A stretch of 64,000 bases of DNA from Ciona savignyi. Its lineage: Eukaryota; Chordata; Ascidiacea; Phlebobranchia; Cionidae. How positions within the stretch are numbered: the first letter of the stretch is position 1; each line of letters opens with the position of its first letter. Made by a program: the position numbers and the translations under genes. The stretch lies in NCBI GenBank assembly GCA_000149265.1, contig CH002031.1, forward strand, positions 1 to 64,000, read 5' to 3'. The notes under the pieces were generated by a model, which ran no database searches, was not told the origin of the DNA, and saw nothing but the letters and a program-made list of their open reading frames with translations. Positions 1 through 10,488 of this stretch are shown here, in pieces.

Positions 1-551
1 TCGTGGTGTAGGGGGTGATGTAGGGGGTGTTTTAAGGGGTTGAAGGAAAATGTTGGGGGTTGAGATGGGTGGTCAAAGGGGGTAATATAGTCGGTGAAAT
101 GGATTTTGTAGTTAAAACTGCAGGTATGATAGACAACATGACAAAGATTTGTCAAAACTAAAAATTTAGTCGATTACCCCGGGTTTATTTAACACATGAC
201 ATGAGTGACTTGTCTGTCAGAAATCGTCCAGAACGAGTTTTCAAATTGTAATAAACTTTTTACTTTTTTTCTTTATTTTCAATATAACTGTATATAAAAA
301 GTTTGATTGGGTAACTCAGGAACCCCACCCTGCTTACACATGTATGTATATACGTAGGTTAAAATCAAAATCCTAATAAATGGGGGTGGTTGACACATGG
401 TTTTCACATTTTAGTTTCTCATTTAATGAATGAAGATACCATTTTAGTTAAAAATACATCTTAAGAAAAAATATTAATGTGGTCAGTCTTGTACTGATAT
501 ACTGGATTTTAGATTAATCTTTGGAGCAGTGAATTAAATCTTAACTCACAG

Positions 552-681
552 GGAGGTCATGTGAAAATCTCTCAACCCCCTACATCATCGATCAGTCTCC
601 TGGGCCATTTGAAAGAAGTTTCCGTACAAGTTCGACTAATAGTTCCCCGGCGTCTATTCTATCGGCACGAGGTTCTGGAAG
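552..681 (+). CDS. rab11fip: Rab11-FIP exon, Ser-rich linker
   Basis: Acceptor CACAG before 552 and donor GTATGT after 681. The frame chosen reads through a Ser/Pro/Thr-rich stretch (SPGPFERSFRTSSTNSSPAS), typical of a disordered linker. It starts with two bases of a split codon and ends with two (AG). A second open frame exists in the same exon but looks less protein-like. A weaker donor at 671 would give a different phase. Confidence 0.65.
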
Positions 682-3600
682 GTATGTTGGGATATTCCTG
701 TTTTATTACCAGGAGTGGGGGAAGTTGTTCCATAAAGAGACGGCTTGCATAGCTTGGTGGGTTAGTGCTTCGCCTTTCAGTCAAAGTGTTGCAAACATGA
801 AACTGGTTGTTAGCTAGTCGGTTTTCTCCTTGGGCAAGACATTTAACAAACATTGTCTGAACCCAGCGGCTTAATGGGTTCTACTAAATTAAAGGAACGT
901 GTGAATCATACACAACACTGCAATAGCTCTGGTAACCCGATGGTGGGCGTGAGGTGATCTGACGATTACCCGTGTGTTAACCCCCCTACCATGTGCAGGG
1001 ACAAACAAGAATAAACAATCAACAGGTTACAAATCATATTGCAATAAAAGCTCGTTCTGAACTGTATTTTAAATTTTTTACAAACTTAAAAACAATTTTG
1101 CAATACTATACCAACATAACTGGATTAAATGATTCTTTTAAAGGGTATTATCCAGCGGTAATTTATCAACGAAAGCCATGAGTGTCGAAGTATTGCATAG
1201 ACCCCCTGCCCACAGGTCCAGCTCAGGTACAGTTACAACCCAACGCTTGTAATCGCATGCTTGCTGCATTATTTATACCACACTTGTTGCGCAACTTGCA
1301 TCGGGTCACTATGAGCCACAAAATTATATAATGAGACACAAAATTATATAATAATTGTAAATGATTCATAACAGGCAAGATTAATGCAATATCGAGTCAA
1401 ATTTGCCGTCATGGTGTAAAACATTACCAGAGACGTGATGTTATATAAATCAATTACTATTTATAGATACGCCGTACAAAATAGCACACTTAAGCATTGT
1501 GTTCTTAGCTTTGCATTTATTGTTATGATAACTACACTTCATTGAATCCTGTGTAATTACAAAGCAACAAGTTATAATTCCACTTAAAGACATCACAAGT
1601 GTGTATTTTCAAATTTTAAACTGGTTTTCTATCTAAAATTTGAAATACGAAAAAAAAACTATTAAAGATAAATTGCGTATTTGTTTAGAAATTGCTATAA
1701 AGTGTGTTTTAATCACTACAAAAACAACATACTCATCTTGACAGCACAAAATATTGTTGTGATCGGCAAATCACTTTCAAACTTTCACAACCTGCCATGC
1801 ATGTTTTGGTGCCATTCCTATGCATGCCGCACTCATTAACCTACAAATTTCAAGGTGTTGGTGGTGGTGGTAAAGATATGTTACAAGTGCCAGGGTTTAA
1901 AAGGCACATTAGGAACCTATCGCTGCCTGAGTCTCTTAAGAAGGCTCTGCCTGGCCAGCTTCGGAAAAATGACCAAACAACCAAAAGCGATCTTTGCATA
2001 AACGGCCCCCACTTATATGTGCCAGGTACCTTTCTGCAGTGTGTAACTGTTCTCTAACTGTCTTTTATGTGAGAGGTAGTTACAGGGGTGTGATAAGCTG
2101 TAGGGAAAATGCAATTGCTCTTCACCTGTTACCTTGTCGTCCATTATTACATTTCCAAGCCATGTTGCTGTATCTTGAGAGCAAAATAAGAGATGTTAGG
2201 AAATGTGTCTTCATCCCAGAGCAAAATAAGAGATTTTAGAAAATGTGTCTTCATCTCAGAGCAAAATGAGAGATGTTAGGAAATGTGTCTTCATCCCAGA
2301 GCAAAATGAGAGATGTTAGGAAATGTGTCTTCATCCCAGAGCAAAATGAGAGATGTTAGAAAATGTGTTTTCATCCCAGAGCAAAATGAGAGATTTTAGA
2401 AAATGTGTCTTCATCCCAGAGCAAAATGAGAGATGTTAGGAAATGTGTCTTCATCCCAGTGCAAAATGAGAGATGTTAGAAAATGTGTCTTCATGCCAGT
2501 GCAATATGAGAGATGTTAGAAAATGTGTCTTCATCCCAGGGCAAAATGAGAGATTTTAGAAAATGTGTCTTCATCCCAGAGCAAAATGAGAGATTTTAGA
2601 AAATGTGTCTTCATCCCAGAGCAAAATGAGAGATGTTAGGAAATGTGTCTTCATCCCAGAGCAAAATGAGAGATGTTAGGAAATGTGTCTTCATGTCAGT
2701 GCAAAATGAGAGATGTTAGAAAATGTGTCTTCATGCCAGAGCAAAATGAGAGATATTAGGAAATCTTTCTGTCAGCTACAAAATGTTTGAGAATAAAATG
2801 GTTTATGGATCCAAGAAACTACCCAGATTTCCATTAAGCCAAGAAGCCCTGGCGTGTAAGGTCAAAAATAAAGAGAAAAAAAGCAGGGTAAGGATAAGAA
2901 TAAGGGGCAGGGTTGAGGTTAGGGCAGGTGGTGAGGTTGTTCTACTAATCTGTAATATCCCTATTTCCACTTGCTCAATGCACAAGTGCAGAAATGTGAC
3001 TGAAGAATTTATATTCATGAGAATATATAGTTTAAACCAATTCAGATTTAAGACCTTGTATTTTAGCAATTTTTCTACCCTCTATATAAAAGAAAGATTT
3101 GTTTATTAACAAAGCACAATACCAGTTTTGCAAAATGTAAATTTGATTAACTTATTAAAAACTAGAGACTCGCACATTTAATTTTTGATATGGTTTGTCT
3201 TATTAATTTATACTAACATTTGAAGTGGTGTGGGTTGTGCGGCATTAACTATATTTATAATAATATTTTATTAACAATTGCATGTTGTTCATTTCAAAAA
3301 CTTTATTAAGTAAATAATAATTAAATGATGGGGTAGTAATTTTATTTTTTGTGGAAAAACGCAAGAGCGTTAACGCACTGACATTTGTCAGATCACCTTG
3401 CGTCCACCGCTGGATTACCAAACTATTGCAGTGTGTTGTGTATGATTAAAACATTCTTTTCTTTATGTATAACCCAATCAATCCAGTAGGTTCATGTGAT
3501 TTACCACAAGTCCCTTGCCCAAGAAAAACAACCATCTAAGCCAGCAACTAGTTTTGATCCCACAACGTTTCTGCTCATTCCTCTGCCTGATTGTATGTCA

Positions 3601-6600
3601 ATCTACAGTGCTTTTTTCTCATTTTTTAGTTTTTATTAAATAAGAAATGTAATAGAAACTTGCGTTACAAAAAAACACAAATTTAATTCCGATGTTTGAT
3701 TTTGTTAGTTTTCAATTTATAACATAATACCGTATGAACTGTATAAACTCCTGCCACAATGCTTTACCTTACAAAGCAATCTGATATCGATCTCCTACCA
3801 AATTACCACCAAATGTTGCACAAAACAATGAAAATGAAAGATAACACAGTCACTGCAACCCACAGGAACAGGCGACTCTGGTACCAACAGTTCGGCGAGT
3901 TCCCCTGAAGTGAAACTTCGCAGCAGCTCAATGTCGAATATCTGTCTCCCTGAGCCCCCCTCGCAATCTCCAACGTGAGTGATTGTCCTCAATTTTGTGG
4001 TCAACATTGACCATTAGAAGCCAGATCCTCTAAGATTGGGAAAAAAACTAGGGGAAAGGGGGAACTGCACACTAAAATGAAGATTTGTGGATTAAATTTA
4101 GTTTTAAATGGGGTTGGAGTTAGATGGGGGTTGGAGCCCCCCTCGCAATCTCCAACGTGAGTGATTGTCTTCAATCGACCATATATGTTTGTATCAATTT
4201 TGTGGTTAAATCACTGTCTTCAATCGACCATATATGTTTGTATCAATTTTGTGGTTAAATCACTGTCGTCAATCGACCATATATGTTTGTCGTCAATTTT
4301 GTGGTTAAATCACTGTCTTCAATCGACCATATATATTTGTATCAATTTTGTGGTTAAATCACTGTTTTCAATCGACCATTAGGACCCGGATATAAAATAT
4401 GGACAGCACGAAAAGCAGGGAAGATAGGAGGAAAACTGCTCACTAAAATTACGGAAACTAGTTCTTACCCTGCCATAAACACTAATCTCAACCCCAGAAC
4501 TAACCTTAACTCCAACAAGTTCCCATAAAATCAGGGAAAACTAACAGGAGGGAAAGCGGAAAGGAGAGAAGGGGAAAAACTGCACACTAAAATGAAAATT
4601 ATAACATTGGAGCTAGTTTTAAACATAGGGTTGAAGTTGACTTTAGTTCTGGGGTTGAGATTAGTGTTGGGGGAAGGGTTAGCTTTAGTTTCCATAATTT
4701 TAGTGAGCTGTTTTCATCTTCCTTCCTTATTTGTAGTGTTGCCCCATACGACCAGGCTGCGTAGTGTAGAGGTTTACACACTGCATGGTTCCAGGAAGAT
4801 TGTGGGTTGGATCCCCACACTAGTCAATTTTTCTTGTGATTAAATATGCAAGATATTTTGGTGTGTGTCTTGATCCAGTGGTTTTTAAATTTTTAAATTG
4901 GTTGTTGAAAAAATGGTAGTATAAAATCCCATATAACATTTCAAAATGATGCTGCCTTCTATTCTTAAATGAAGGGAATTTTATTCCAGTTTTCTTTTGT
5001 AAAAAATATTGAACTTAACCTAAAAGTATTATTAAATTTCAAGACAAATAAAGTTAAATTTAAACATGGTTTGTTTTAAAACATATCCAATCAAATCTAG
5101 ATAGTATTCCACTTTACCTTAGTTACAAGGGGTGGTAAAGTAATAAAATTTACCTGTAACTGAAGAATTTAAGAAATTTAATTTCAAAATTTGTTATTTG
5201 AATGTATGTATATTAACATGCTGTGCCGAAAAGTTGTTACGTATTTTTGCAAAAATGCAAAAAATAAAAACTTTATAAAAAAATTAACATATCCTGCACA
5301 ACACACTGCAATAACTCTGGTACCTGCCAACTTTAGTTTAAACTCCACCCTTTTCCAACCTCAGCAACAGAAACGAATCCAACTCGGCGAAGAGACACAG
5401 CACTACAGACCTCGGCAAAATGAAGACGAAACCAGTGGCTCCGGTTGCAGCGTTATACCGACCCAAGAATTACTACAGACTGGATGTAAAAGAGTTGAAC
5501 AAAGTGGGTACATAGGCGCCATAATGCGTAAAATAAATTTATTCGGATTAAAAGTATTGCATAACTAGACCTGGATTAATAAATGTAAAGTGTAACCATT
5601 TTAATCATATACACTACAGAAATAGCTTGAGAAAACCAACTGTGGGCACAAGGTATTCGATTATTAAAACATTGTTTGTTATTGCACTACAAGTAGGTTC
5701 ATATCCATCATAATGCGTAAAATAAATTTATTTGGATTAAAAGTATTGCATAACTAGACCTGGATTAATAAATGTAAAGTGTAACCATTTTAATCATATA
5801 CACTACAGAAATAGCTCGAGAAAACCAACTGTGGGCACAAGGTATTCGATTATTAAAACATTTGTTTGTTGTTGCACCCAAAAGTAGGTTCATAGGCTGC
5901 CATAATGGATAAAATAACTTTAGTTGGATTAAAAGTAATGCATGAAGTAATGGGCTAGATATGGATTAAAAAAATTTAAGTGTAACCATCTTAATCATAT
6001 ACACTACAGCAGCGGTTCCCAAACTTTTTTTGTTGGCGGCGCCTTTTGTAAACTTATTAAACCTTGCGGCTCCCTCATTAAGCCAAAATTTTCAAACTGC
6101 ATGTATTGTATATTGTATATCCAGACTATAGCATGCATTTGGATAACCATTCAAACTCTTTAAAACTATTCACTAAACTACTAAAGTGACGAAGTCAATT
6201 AATGCAAAGCAGTAATTTGACAAACCATTATTCGAAAAACAATGCCATGTCAGTGAGCAAATAGTGGCAGATAACACCGAACAATGGATTTTACAAGTAA
6301 AACGAATGCTTTATGCCAGTGTATGGGGTTGTACACCAGGCTTAAACATCTCCAATTAACGTTTTACTGGAGTAACACACATGTACTGTTTTTTTTTGTG
6401 AAAAAACAATAAATGCAGCAACTTCCGCATGCTTTCGCGGAGCCCCTGACAAAGTCTCACAATGCTTACCAACTATGTTGGACCCAGTCAGATATAGCAA
6501 CTAATTCCGAAGTTCTTAGGCCGTAGCAACATAGCAACATTAAGCATTCTTAGACATATCCACTACAGAAATAGCTGCAGCAACCGGCGCAAAATAACTT

Positions 6601-8010
6601 TAGTTGGATTAAAAGTAATGCATGGGGTAACTAGATTTGGATTAAAAAATGAAATGTAACAGTTTTAATCATATACACTACATATACACATGCTATCATG
6701 CATGCTTCAGCAACCCAATTGTGGACACAAGGTAAATATTTATATTGTTGGTGGTAAGCCAAAAAAAGCAAAATTGTGGGTTTAGCGCTTGTTGGTGGTC
6801 TAAGACCGAAACCCCTACGTGCAATGTGGAAATTGATCCACTTGGGGTAGTAAACCCCCTTGAATAAACATATGCAACCCATCTTTCAGCTTACCAAGGT
6901 TAACACAAGTTTCTTGCCTTCCCCTAGGTTTACACACTACACGAGGTTAGTAAACCAACAGGGATAATCTTAACCGGCCGGTTAGTCTGGCCGGTATAGT
7001 GGGTCGGCTTTTAACCGAAAGGTTGCAGGTGCGAAACTAGTCGCTAGCTAGTCGATTGTGACTTTGGGCAAGGCACTTTACGGACATTGCCTGAGCCCAG
7101 CGAATTAGAGGGTTCTACCAAATTAAAGGACTGTATCTATTATATACAACACACTGCAATAGCTACGGTAACCCAACGGTGGGCGTGAGGTGATCTGACG
7201 ATTACCCATGTGTTAACCTCCTTGGTTTTCCCATTCACGGGAACAAACATGAATATCCTATATATCCTAAATGCAACGCATCTTTTAAAAGTTACCCAGG
7301 CTAATATAATTTCTTGCAAATTTTCTTTCCCCCAGGTTTCCACCATACATGAGGAGCCTGATTCAAGTCTTCACACGATGTCGCATAAAGAGCTCGTCAA
7401 GTTAGTCAGCAAACACAAGATCATCATGTCGCAGAAGGACCAGCATATCAGGTACATTGGATACGTTAAGTATTTGATTATGCTGTATTTGTGGATATTG
7501 TTATTTTTATATTTAATATTGTTTTTTTATTTATTTTCTGTGTATGCGTCAAATTACCTTGCACATCATGGAAAACTACGAGCTGCGGGCCAAATGCGGC
7601 ACGTCAGGTCTTTTATTCTGGCCCGTCAGACGTTTTCGACATGTTGCAAGAATAAATAGCAATGTCACAGCTAAATTATGGCGTCACATATTTCTGTCGC
7701 GTGTCATATGTAAATGGCGGCTTGTCTAATTGCCCCGTCGGTCTAAGAATAAAATCATTTTGGCCCCTGTGTTAAAGACTGTGCCCTACCCCTAGTCTAG
7801 ATTTAAGATTGTTCTAAAAACGACCTTAGGTCAATACTAAATATAAGACACACTTAAAATCACACACCTTTTAAAAGATCTGACAAAACATTCTTTAATT
7901 TCATCTCACCCAGGGAATTGGAAGATTACATCGGCAGCTTGCTTGTCAAGGTAATGATGCAAGCGCCTGAGATATTGGACATACAGAGTACCCACGTCAC
8001 TAAGCTATGA
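552..8010 (+). CDS. rab11fip: Rab11 family-interacting protein, 3' part (7 exons seen)
   Basis: Proposed exons: 552-681, 1216-1226, 1855-2025, 3866-3974, 5365-5503, 7336-7451, 7914-8010. Every junction is AG/GT and all phases join into one open frame that stops at 8008-8010. The last two exons encode a C-terminal Rab11-binding coiled-coil region (HKELVKLVSKHK, then RELEDYIGSLLVKVM), the hallmark of Rab11-FIPs, which link Rab11 GTPase on recycling endosomes to trafficking machinery. Upstream exons encode a Ser/Thr/Pro-rich, basic linker of the kind found between an N-terminal C2 domain and the Rab11-binding domain in class I FIPs; no C2 domain is visible, so the 5' end must lie left of the window. 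Oddities: the usual YID motif reads YIG, and one exon is only 11 nt. Family call is strong; the class (FIP1/2/5) and the microexon are inference. Confidence 0.85.
749..1012 (+). mobile_element. tRNA-SINE copy
   Basis: Diverged sense copy, from GGTGGGTTAGTGCTTCGCC to the ACAAACAAGAATAAAC tail, in the Rab11-FIP intron before the microexon. Confidence 0.8.
1216..1226 (+). CDS. rab11fip: candidate 11-nt microexon of Rab11-FIP
   Basis: A pyrimidine-rich acceptor (CCCCCTGCCCACAG) and a donor (GTACAG) bracket 11 bases. Their phase (1 + 9 + 1) exactly joins the exon ending at 681 to the exon starting at 1855, which do not fit each other directly, and adds R-S-S-S-G to a Ser/Gly-rich linker. Transcript support was not available. 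Confidence 0.5.
1855..2025 (+). CDS. rab11fip: Rab11-FIP exon, basic linker segment
   Basis: Acceptor TTTCAAG and donor GTACCT. It encodes a Gly run followed by a basic amphipathic segment (PGFKRHIRNLSLPESLKKAL). It ends with one base of a codon that is completed by the exon at 3866. Confidence 0.7.
2181..2770. repeat. 40-nt minisatellite, about 15 copies
   Basis: Head-to-tail copies at exactly 40-nt spacing (unit begins GCAAAATGAGAGATGTTAGG) with a few substitutions between copies. It lies in the Rab11-FIP intron between the exons ending at 2025 and starting at 3866. Occasional open frames through it come from repeat periodicity. Confidence 0.95.
3360..3600 (-). mobile_element. old degenerate tRNA-SINE copy
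   Basis: Diverged antisense match to the window-wide SINE (CAGATCACCTTGCGTCCACC, GAGCTATTGCAG-like and CCCTTGCCCAAG blocks in the expected order). Confidence 0.65.
4134..4380. repeat. 49-nt tandem array preceded by a copied exon end and donor
   Basis: The last bases of the exon ending at 3974, its GTGAGT donor and the following intron bases are repeated at 4134-4170, then followed by about 4.5 copies of a 49-nt unit (CAATCGACCATATATGTTTG) that derives from the start of the same intron. Confidence 0.85.
4402..4745. mobile_element. two adjoining copies of a G-rich MITE family
   Basis: 4402-4535 is an inverted partial copy and 4540-4745 a fuller copy of a dispersed element with termini like GGGGCAACGCTAAAAGGAGG, an inner CACTAAAAT motif near both ends and a GGGGTTGAGATTAGTGTT core. 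A fragment of the same family lies at about 4035-4130. Other copies are at 8412, 30449 and 48702. Confidence 0.75.
5495..6730. repeat. tandem duplications of about 185 bp starting at a Rab11-FIP donor, interrupted by an insertion
   Basis: Copies start near 5505, 5700, 5890 and 6585 (shared blocks GTAAAATAAATTTATT-like, ACTAGACCTGGATTAA, ATCATATACACTACAG). The fourth copy is separated from the third by about 530 bp starting CAGCGGTTCCCAAAC, a typical hAT terminus. The first unit overlaps the donor at 5504. Confidence 0.8.
6010..6545. mobile_element. probable hAT-type insertion, one end clear
   Basis: Starts CAGCGGTTCCCAAACTTT immediately after CACTACAG. CACTACAG recurs at about 6552 where the interrupted tandem repeat resumes, consistent with an 8-bp target duplication. 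The expected inverted right terminus is not recognisable. Confidence 0.45.
6975..7266 (+). mobile_element. tRNA-SINE copy
   Basis: Near full-length. tRNA-like head with an A-box-like GGTTAGTCTGG region and a B-box-like GGTTGCAGGTGCGAAACT region, then CTTGGGCAAGGCAC-type body and the AACATGAATATCCTAT tail. Ends 70 bp before the Rab11-FIP exon at 7336. Confidence 0.88.
7336..8010 (+). CDS. rab11fip: Rab11-FIP last two exons: Rab11-binding domain
   Basis: Exons 7336-7451 and 7914-8010 joined at a split Arg codon (AG|G). The joined sequence gives a short coiled coil and the FIP-RBD core (ELEDYIGSLLVKVMMQAPEIL), ending nine residues later (DIQSTHVTKL). In most family members the core reads YID-N-LLVRVME. 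The Asp of this motif is Gly here. Confidence 0.9.
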
Positions 8011-8352
8011 TCTGCAGTCTAACGGTGCCTATCACTACTTCGTATCAAGTGTGCTACGTTTTAACTTTTTGTTAGAATTCATATCCATGTACGTTGTCAA
8101 CTTTTTCACGCCGTTTTAACAGTCTGTTTTGCTATCATGCGTCACTACCTAACAAATAGCGGAATTTTGTTTCCAAGTTGCCAATTGTCATAGATGTAAA
8201 TGTTGTGAAACTTTCTTAACATCTGTGTGTCTGCACTTCTCACGGTACAATAGTATTTTTAACATCTTCTTTCTTTTCTCTGATGTATATTACGCTGGCC
8301 TTACCTTGAAGCTATCTTTCTGTATTTGTGAGATTATAACTTTCGCGATGCG

Positions 8353-8358
8353 AATAAA
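8353..8358 (+). terminator. candidate polyadenylation signal for Rab11-FIP
   Basis: AATAAA 343 bases downstream of the stop codon, in the spacer before the convergent ABCG gene. Confidence 0.5.
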
Positions 8359-9310
8359 ATAACTAAACCTGTCATGTTTTCACTCTAAGCAAACAATTCC
8401 TTAACTCCTTGTATAGGGCAGCACTAAAAGGAGGTAAAGCGGGAAGGATGAAAACTGATCACTAAAATTACGGAAACTAATTTAAACCCTGCACTAAACA
8501 CTGATCTCAACCCCAGAATTAACCTTAAACTTTAACCCATGTTTAAAACTAAGTGTAATGTCATAATAGATTACTACTACAGCACTCAGATTTTTTTAAT
8601 TTAACCAATTGTTTTGTGGTATCAGACTGTAAAAATAATAAAAACTTTCGGTAACATGGCGTTTTCTCCAACAAGAAATTTAAAATGATTCTTTAACGTA
8701 GCTCTACCATTACACGGCATTAGTATGGGTGGGTCCACTGAAGCCACCGGGACTAGGAATGTAGGCCATAGAAGGCCCATTACTCCAGCGTCCGTAGCTA
8801 TCATGGATCCGGGATATAGTGGTCAAGTCGGCCTGTGTCCTGAAGGAAGCTGACTAAATGCTTGACTGGAATAGATGCGAGATCATTAGATTCCAAAATA
8901 TTGTCCATCTGGTTACAGTAACAGTGGCCATAAGAAGTCTCACTCTTGGCAGAAGAAACAAAAGCGCAACAAAGCTTACAATTGGGCTTTCACCAAGATA
9001 TAAGTGACGTATCCATTTCAGTTTCCCTGTCTGATTTTACTCAACAACTCAAATAATTTTGAAAACATTTATTAGCACAAACTACAAATTACATTCATGT
9101 AGCCAAATGGTTAACACGATTAATACAATACCGACTCATATACAAAGCAGTTCTACTGACGACCCATCATGGGTTCGAAACTTGGTTTGATTAAAAAAAT
9201 GCACAGAGTGATACAACTTATTAGTGAGAGCATATGGACAAAGATTATCAGATCCAACTGACCAGTGCGGATATGGACAAGCTGCTTCTCCTTCCTTTCC
9301 TTGGGCAAGC

Positions 9311-9583
9311 AACTTGTACGACCGGTAAGTCTAGTGGTTTAGTGTGACGCCTTTCAGCCGAAAGGTTGCAGATTAGAAACTGGTCGCCAGCTAATCGGTT
9401 GTGTCCTTTGGCAAGGCACTTAACGGACATTGCTCAAATCCAGCGGATTAATGCGTTCCATTAAATTAAAGGAACAAGTGAATTTTACATAACAAACTGC
9501 AATAGCGCCAGTAACCCGATTACCTGTGGGTAAACCCCCTTGGTTTTTCCACTTACAGGGATAAACATGAATATCCTATCCAT
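9311..9583 (+). mobile_element. tRNA-SINE copy
   Basis: Sense copy, head GACCGGTAAGTCTAGTGGTT to tail AACATGAATATCCTATCC, just beyond the gene A stop. Confidence 0.88.
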
Positions 9584-9724
9584 TTTAAGGACACTAACCT
9601 AACTCAAGCAATGTCACTGTCTTATACGACACACAGAATAGCTTTGATAAACTGGCTGTGGTGACAGTGTTTTAACGCCCTTTACGTTTTCCACTCATAG
9701 TGATAAATACAAGTATTTTCAATT

Positions 9725-10488
9725 TTAAGTGAAGACTTTTGTTCTTTTTAGTTGAATATAGGTTAATAGTAACATGCCAAAGAATATGCAAATTAGAGCT
9801 AATGCATTTTGCCACAACTGCCATAGATATGGGGTGGATGGGTCTAGTGATACAGACTCCATCAAAATCTTGTGTCCACTAACGGTTGGGCTGAAATGAA
9901 TAAGTTATTAGCAAAAAATGATTTATGTTGGGAAAGAAAAGAATGGATAGGATATTCATGTTTATCCCTAAGAACGGGAAAACCAAGGGGGTTAACACAC
10001 GGGAAATCGTCAGATCACCTCGTGCCCACCGTCGAGTTATTGGAGCTTTTGCAGTGTGTTAAAGACATGGCTGCAGTTACGTTCATTCATTTTTACCAAG
10101 GTAATAAATATCAGGAAATAAAACAAATCACAGACAAAGGAACAGTCTTAAAACACGTCATTAAAAAAAGGACATAAATAAAGTCTTGCCCAAGGACCAA
10201 GAAACAACCTAGTCTTAAGCAGTATATTCATTATTTGTGTCTATTGTTGTGACATTTTACCCTGTTTCTGTGCCGTGATTTGCTTTATTTGGGTTATTAA
10301 ATACTTGGGAAAATATGGAATAAACTAAAGACACGTACATTGCCAAACCTTCCACAATATTTAAGATAAAATGCAGCTATAATAATGTTGGAAACAAAAA
10401 TGACGATTTGTTAAACTCACCAAGTTGCGTTCCCATCCACACAGCTGGTTGTGAAGTTTAATCCCATGAACTCGTTAATAGAAGCTCC
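9725..10488 (-). CDS. abcg2: gene A last two exons: extracellular loop 3 and last helix
   Basis: Exon 10488-10421 encodes [20 protein letters not shown] and exon 9890-9725 the last membrane helix ([20 protein letters not shown]) and a short tail ending KVFT. They join at TG|C, giving Cys. The loop holds two Cys and two N-glycosylation sequons (NFT, NAT), much like human ABCG2 loop 3, which has three Cys and one used sequon. Confidence 0.85.

Larger units (their letters stand above)
8011..9724. other. spacer between convergent genes
   Basis: Holds the Rab11-FIP 3' UTR, a partial G-rich MITE (about 8412-8560), a dispersed repeat with the block GCCACCGGGACTAGGAATG (about 8700-8880; related copies at 12680-12750 and 11745-11830) and a tRNA-SINE at 9311-9583. 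No further coding region is visible. Confidence 0.7.

Noticed and set aside
4161..4382. 73-codon open frame with repeated peptide
   Set aside because: Produced by the 49-nt tandem repeat, not by a gene.
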